DNA of 6,685 nucleotides from an archaeon (GTDB lineage: Archaea > Asgardarchaeota > Hermodarchaeia > Hermodarchaeales > Hermodarchaeaceae), in assembly GCA_016550485.1 (NCBI GenBank), contig JABXGV010000114.1:1-6685 (forward strand). The letters are read 5' to 3'. Position 1 is the first letter of the stretch. The number at the start of each line of letters is the position of its first letter. The position numbers and the translations under genes are program-made. The notes below the pieces were generated by a model. The model ran no database searches. It saw only the letters and a list, made by a program, of their open reading frames with translations, and was not told where the DNA came from. Of this stretch, positions 5,159 to 6,685 are shown piece by piece.

Positions 5159-5905
5159 CTAGCTGATGGGGGGAAGGTCTGAAACCTCGATGCCTTTATC
5201 GCTGATGATGAGCAAGAGGGGGTTCATGACATGGCTGGTTCCTCGCATCTTGATGATTTCTATGGTTCGCATGCGGACTTCGTCCTTGCTTACAAGTTTC
5301 ATCACCAAGGCGCCATCAACCAAGAATCCTTCCACTCCAAAGCGGCCAATCATGTCCTCATCAGGGCTTTCGACCGCTATCAGGCAGGTCGCATTGGTCC
5401 TGTGAAGTGACCGGACCAACTGGAGGAGATCATGACGGATTCGGAAGAGGTCTTCATGTTGGAGGGTCAATGTCGTGATAGAATCAATAGCGATACGCTT
5501 TGCCTTGACGCGGCGAATCTCCCCATGCAGCAGAGAGAGCAGCGCCTCCATTGTGAAGGTTTCACGACCAAGAACTGGGTGAGCTGGCTTCATCACAACT
5601 CGGTCCTGTTCAATCATTGGTGAGGCGTCAATCAAGGACAGTGCATTCTGTTTCTGCAGCGCCTCCAAATCCCAGCCAAATACCCGCATGTTTCGACAGG
5701 TCGATTCTAGGGGCTCCTCCATGGACACTAAGACACCTGGCTCCTTCATCTCCACAGCGCCAGTCACCAAGAACTGGTTCATTAGAATCGATTTTCCTGT
5801 TCCTGGTCCTCCACTGACTAGAATGACGCTTCCGGTGGGGAAACCTCCATGCAGGGCTTCATCCAGCCCTGGAATACCGGATTTAGTTCTCTTTGGCGTA
5901 GCCAT
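5159..5905 (-). CDS. Single-domain KaiC-family ATPase
   Basis: This 248-residue protein is a compact KaiC domain. It begins KSGIPGLDEALHGGFPTGSV (8-27) and has Walker A GGPGTGKS (32-39), the catalytic-glutamate pair in VSMEEP (Glu63-Glu64), Walker B RIAIDSI (137-143, Asp141), VESPDEDMIG (178-187) and the K-x-R-G element KMRGTSH (219-225). All parts needed to bind and hydrolyse ATP are present, unlike the two-domain neighbour. KaiC-type proteins form hexameric rings and act in timing or signal transduction; many archaeal ones are stand-alone with unknown inputs. The ATG at 5905 is chosen because GGGAG (5916-5912) sits six nt upstream and the family homology begins soon after. An upstream in-frame ATG at 5932 would add nine residues without a ribosome binding site. 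An 88-nt gap with its own TATA-like element separates it from the two-domain ATPase, so the pair may or may not be one transcript. It is divergent from the third KaiC-like gene. Confidence 0.88.
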   Translation of the reverse strand: MATPKRTKSGIPGLDEALHGGFPTGSVILVSGGPGTGKSILMNQFLVTGAVEMKEPGVLVSMEEPLESTCRNMRVFGWDLEALQKQNALSLIDASPMIEQDRVVMKPAHPVLGRETFTMEALLSLLHGEIRRVKAKRIAIDSITTLTLQHEDLFRIRHDLLQLVRSLHRTNATCLIAVESPDEDMIGRFGVEGFLVDGALVMKLVSKDEVRMRTIEIIKMRGTSHVMNPLLLIISDKGIEVSDLPPIS

Positions 5906-5986
5906 ATAATACTCCCGATTCGTTGTCCACATAGTATTGGTACCTATCTGCTTATCATGATTTGCTTTTCACTCGTTTCCCAAAGA

Positions 5987-5993
5987 TTTATTC
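5987..5993 (+). promoter_or_regulatory. TATA-box candidate for the plus-strand KaiC-like gene
   Basis: TTTATTC is preceded by CCCAAAGA, which fits a BRE position. Transcription would start near 6014, leaving a leader of about 35-40 nt before the GTG at 6051. The region between the divergent KaiC-like genes is AT-rich on both strands, so other elements could serve equally well. Confidence 0.35.
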
Positions 5994-6050
5994 ATTTTTA
6001 GCGGACAATCACTTCTAGGAGACTCCCACGATAACATTGGGGCAACGGTC

Positions 6051-6685
6051 GTGGCATTGCGTGTGCTTCTAAACGAGGGCCTACCTCAAGGAACCAGTAT
6101 CCTCCTAGTTGGTCCTCCAGGCAGTGGTAAAACGAGTCTGTGTCTTCAACTAGCCTTAGAGGTAATCCGTGACGGAGGCGATGCACTCTACCTCACCACG
6201 GAGAACACACCGACAACCATTCTAGCCAATGCCCAAGGAATTGGGTTACTACAAGATAACGAGGCAGCAGGCGCCAGTATAAAGTTCATCGACGCCTACA
6301 GTTGGGCAATAGGGATGCGCCAAGACCAACACGCCATCGACCGAATCAACAACCCTTCAGACATCAACAAAGTCAGTCTTGTAATAATGAATCAGGTCCA
6401 GATTCTCTCCCCAAGGTCCCTCGTCATCGTCGATTCTGTATCCGGTCTAACACTGGCTTCCCAGAAAAAGGAAAGAATTCGCAGCTTCATTCATGTTCTT
6501 GCCCACCGAATTCTGAGTCAGAATAACCGGGTCATCTTCGTTTTGGAGGAAGGAGCTCATGATACAGCAATGATAAACAGTCTCCGCTCACTTGTTCAGG
6601 GAACAATAATGACTAGAATCATCGACGAGGATGGTTGTGCCCTTCGCCGAGAGCTTCGGATCTTGAGCCTTATTGGAGCCCGTCC
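6051..6685 (+). CDS. KaiC-like RecA-fold ATPase, 5' part (runs off the right edge)
   Basis: This open frame continues past the window edge and gives 211 residues of a KaiC-like ATPase. It shows LLNEGLPQGTSILLVGPPGSGKTSL, with Walker A GPPGSGKT (21-28), then ALYLTTENTP (45-54, Glu51 in the catalytic-glutamate position), and Walker B SLVIVDS (123-129, Asp128). FVLEEGAHDTAMINSLRSLVQGTIM follows, matching the strand and loop after Walker B in KaiC proteins. The frame is open from 5961 but contains no ATG before the P-loop. GTG at 6051 is the best start: it lies about ten residues before the conserved LPQGTS strand and follows a G-rich TTGGGG stretch eight nt upstream. TTG 6057 and GTG 6063 are alternatives, and an AGGAG at 6017-6021 is too far away to help. 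The C-terminus is missing, so domain number is unknown. It is divergent from the single-domain KaiC and is the third ATPase of this fold in 3.4 kb. Confidence 0.82.
   Translation, partial: MALRVLLNEGLPQGTSILLVGPPGSGKTSLCLQLALEVIRDGGDALYLTTENTPTTILANAQGIGLLQDNEAAGASIKFIDAYSWAIGMRQDQHAIDRINNPSDINKVSLVIMNQVQILSPRSLVIVDSVSGLTLASQKKERIRSFIHVLAHRILSQNNRVIFVLEEGAHDTAMINSLRSLVQGTIMTRIIDEDGCALRRELRILSLIGAR

Noticed and set aside
5998..6186. Minus-strand open frame of 62 codons over the third KaiC-like gene
   Set aside because: The plus strand here encodes a Walker A motif in a long open frame; the minus-strand translation is its shadow.
1..6685. CRISPR arrays, tRNA or rRNA genes, transposases and att sites
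   Set aside because: Looked for by eye on both strands; no regularly spaced repeats, cloverleaf sequences or transposase motifs were found.

Overview
The window looks like a piece of an archaeal genome; the phylum is not clear. Three things point this way. TATA-box-like elements sit at promoter distance from several starts. There is a cluster of KaiC/GvpD-type RecA-fold ATPases with a stand-alone CheY-like receiver. The IscS-like protein lacks the PLP lysine, as the Archaeoglobus fulgidus protein is reported to do. An Archaeoglobus, Bathyarchaeia or Asgard relative would all fit, but I cannot choose between them from the sequence alone.

Left part (1-730, minus strand): the N-terminal end of an acyl-CoA dehydrogenase runs off the left edge. 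Upstream of it on the same strand is a small ribbon-helix-helix (RHH) DNA-binding protein with a TTG start. It is divergent from the next operon, and the 188-bp gap between them holds two TATA-like elements and a perfect 20-bp palindrome.

Centre (919-3161, plus strand): a tight four-gene sulfur/iron-sulfur operon in the order tusA-like, dsrE-like, iscS-like, iscU-like. TusA, DsrE and IscU keep their key cysteines. The IscS-like protein keeps its sulfur-loop cysteine and most PLP-pocket residues, but the lysine that should carry PLP is aspartate, next to two other pocket changes. It is therefore unlikely to be a normal cysteine desulfurase. Its neighbours suggest that sulfur may reach the IscU scaffold from TusA/DsrE persulfides or from sulfide, with the IscS-like protein acting as a structural partner or cluster ligand. 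That model is inference.

Right part (3249-6685): a KaiC-family signalling cluster. On the minus strand, in transcription order, lie a single-domain KaiC ATPase, a two-domain GvpD-like ATPase whose second domain has lost its P-loop, and a CheY-like receiver overlapping the end of that gene. Divergent from them on the plus strand is a third KaiC-like ATPase that runs off the right edge and has no ATG start. ATPases of this type beside receiver domains have been proposed as archaeal signalling hubs. No RNA gene, CRISPR array or mobile element was seen, and no gene-free stretch exceeds 300 bases.
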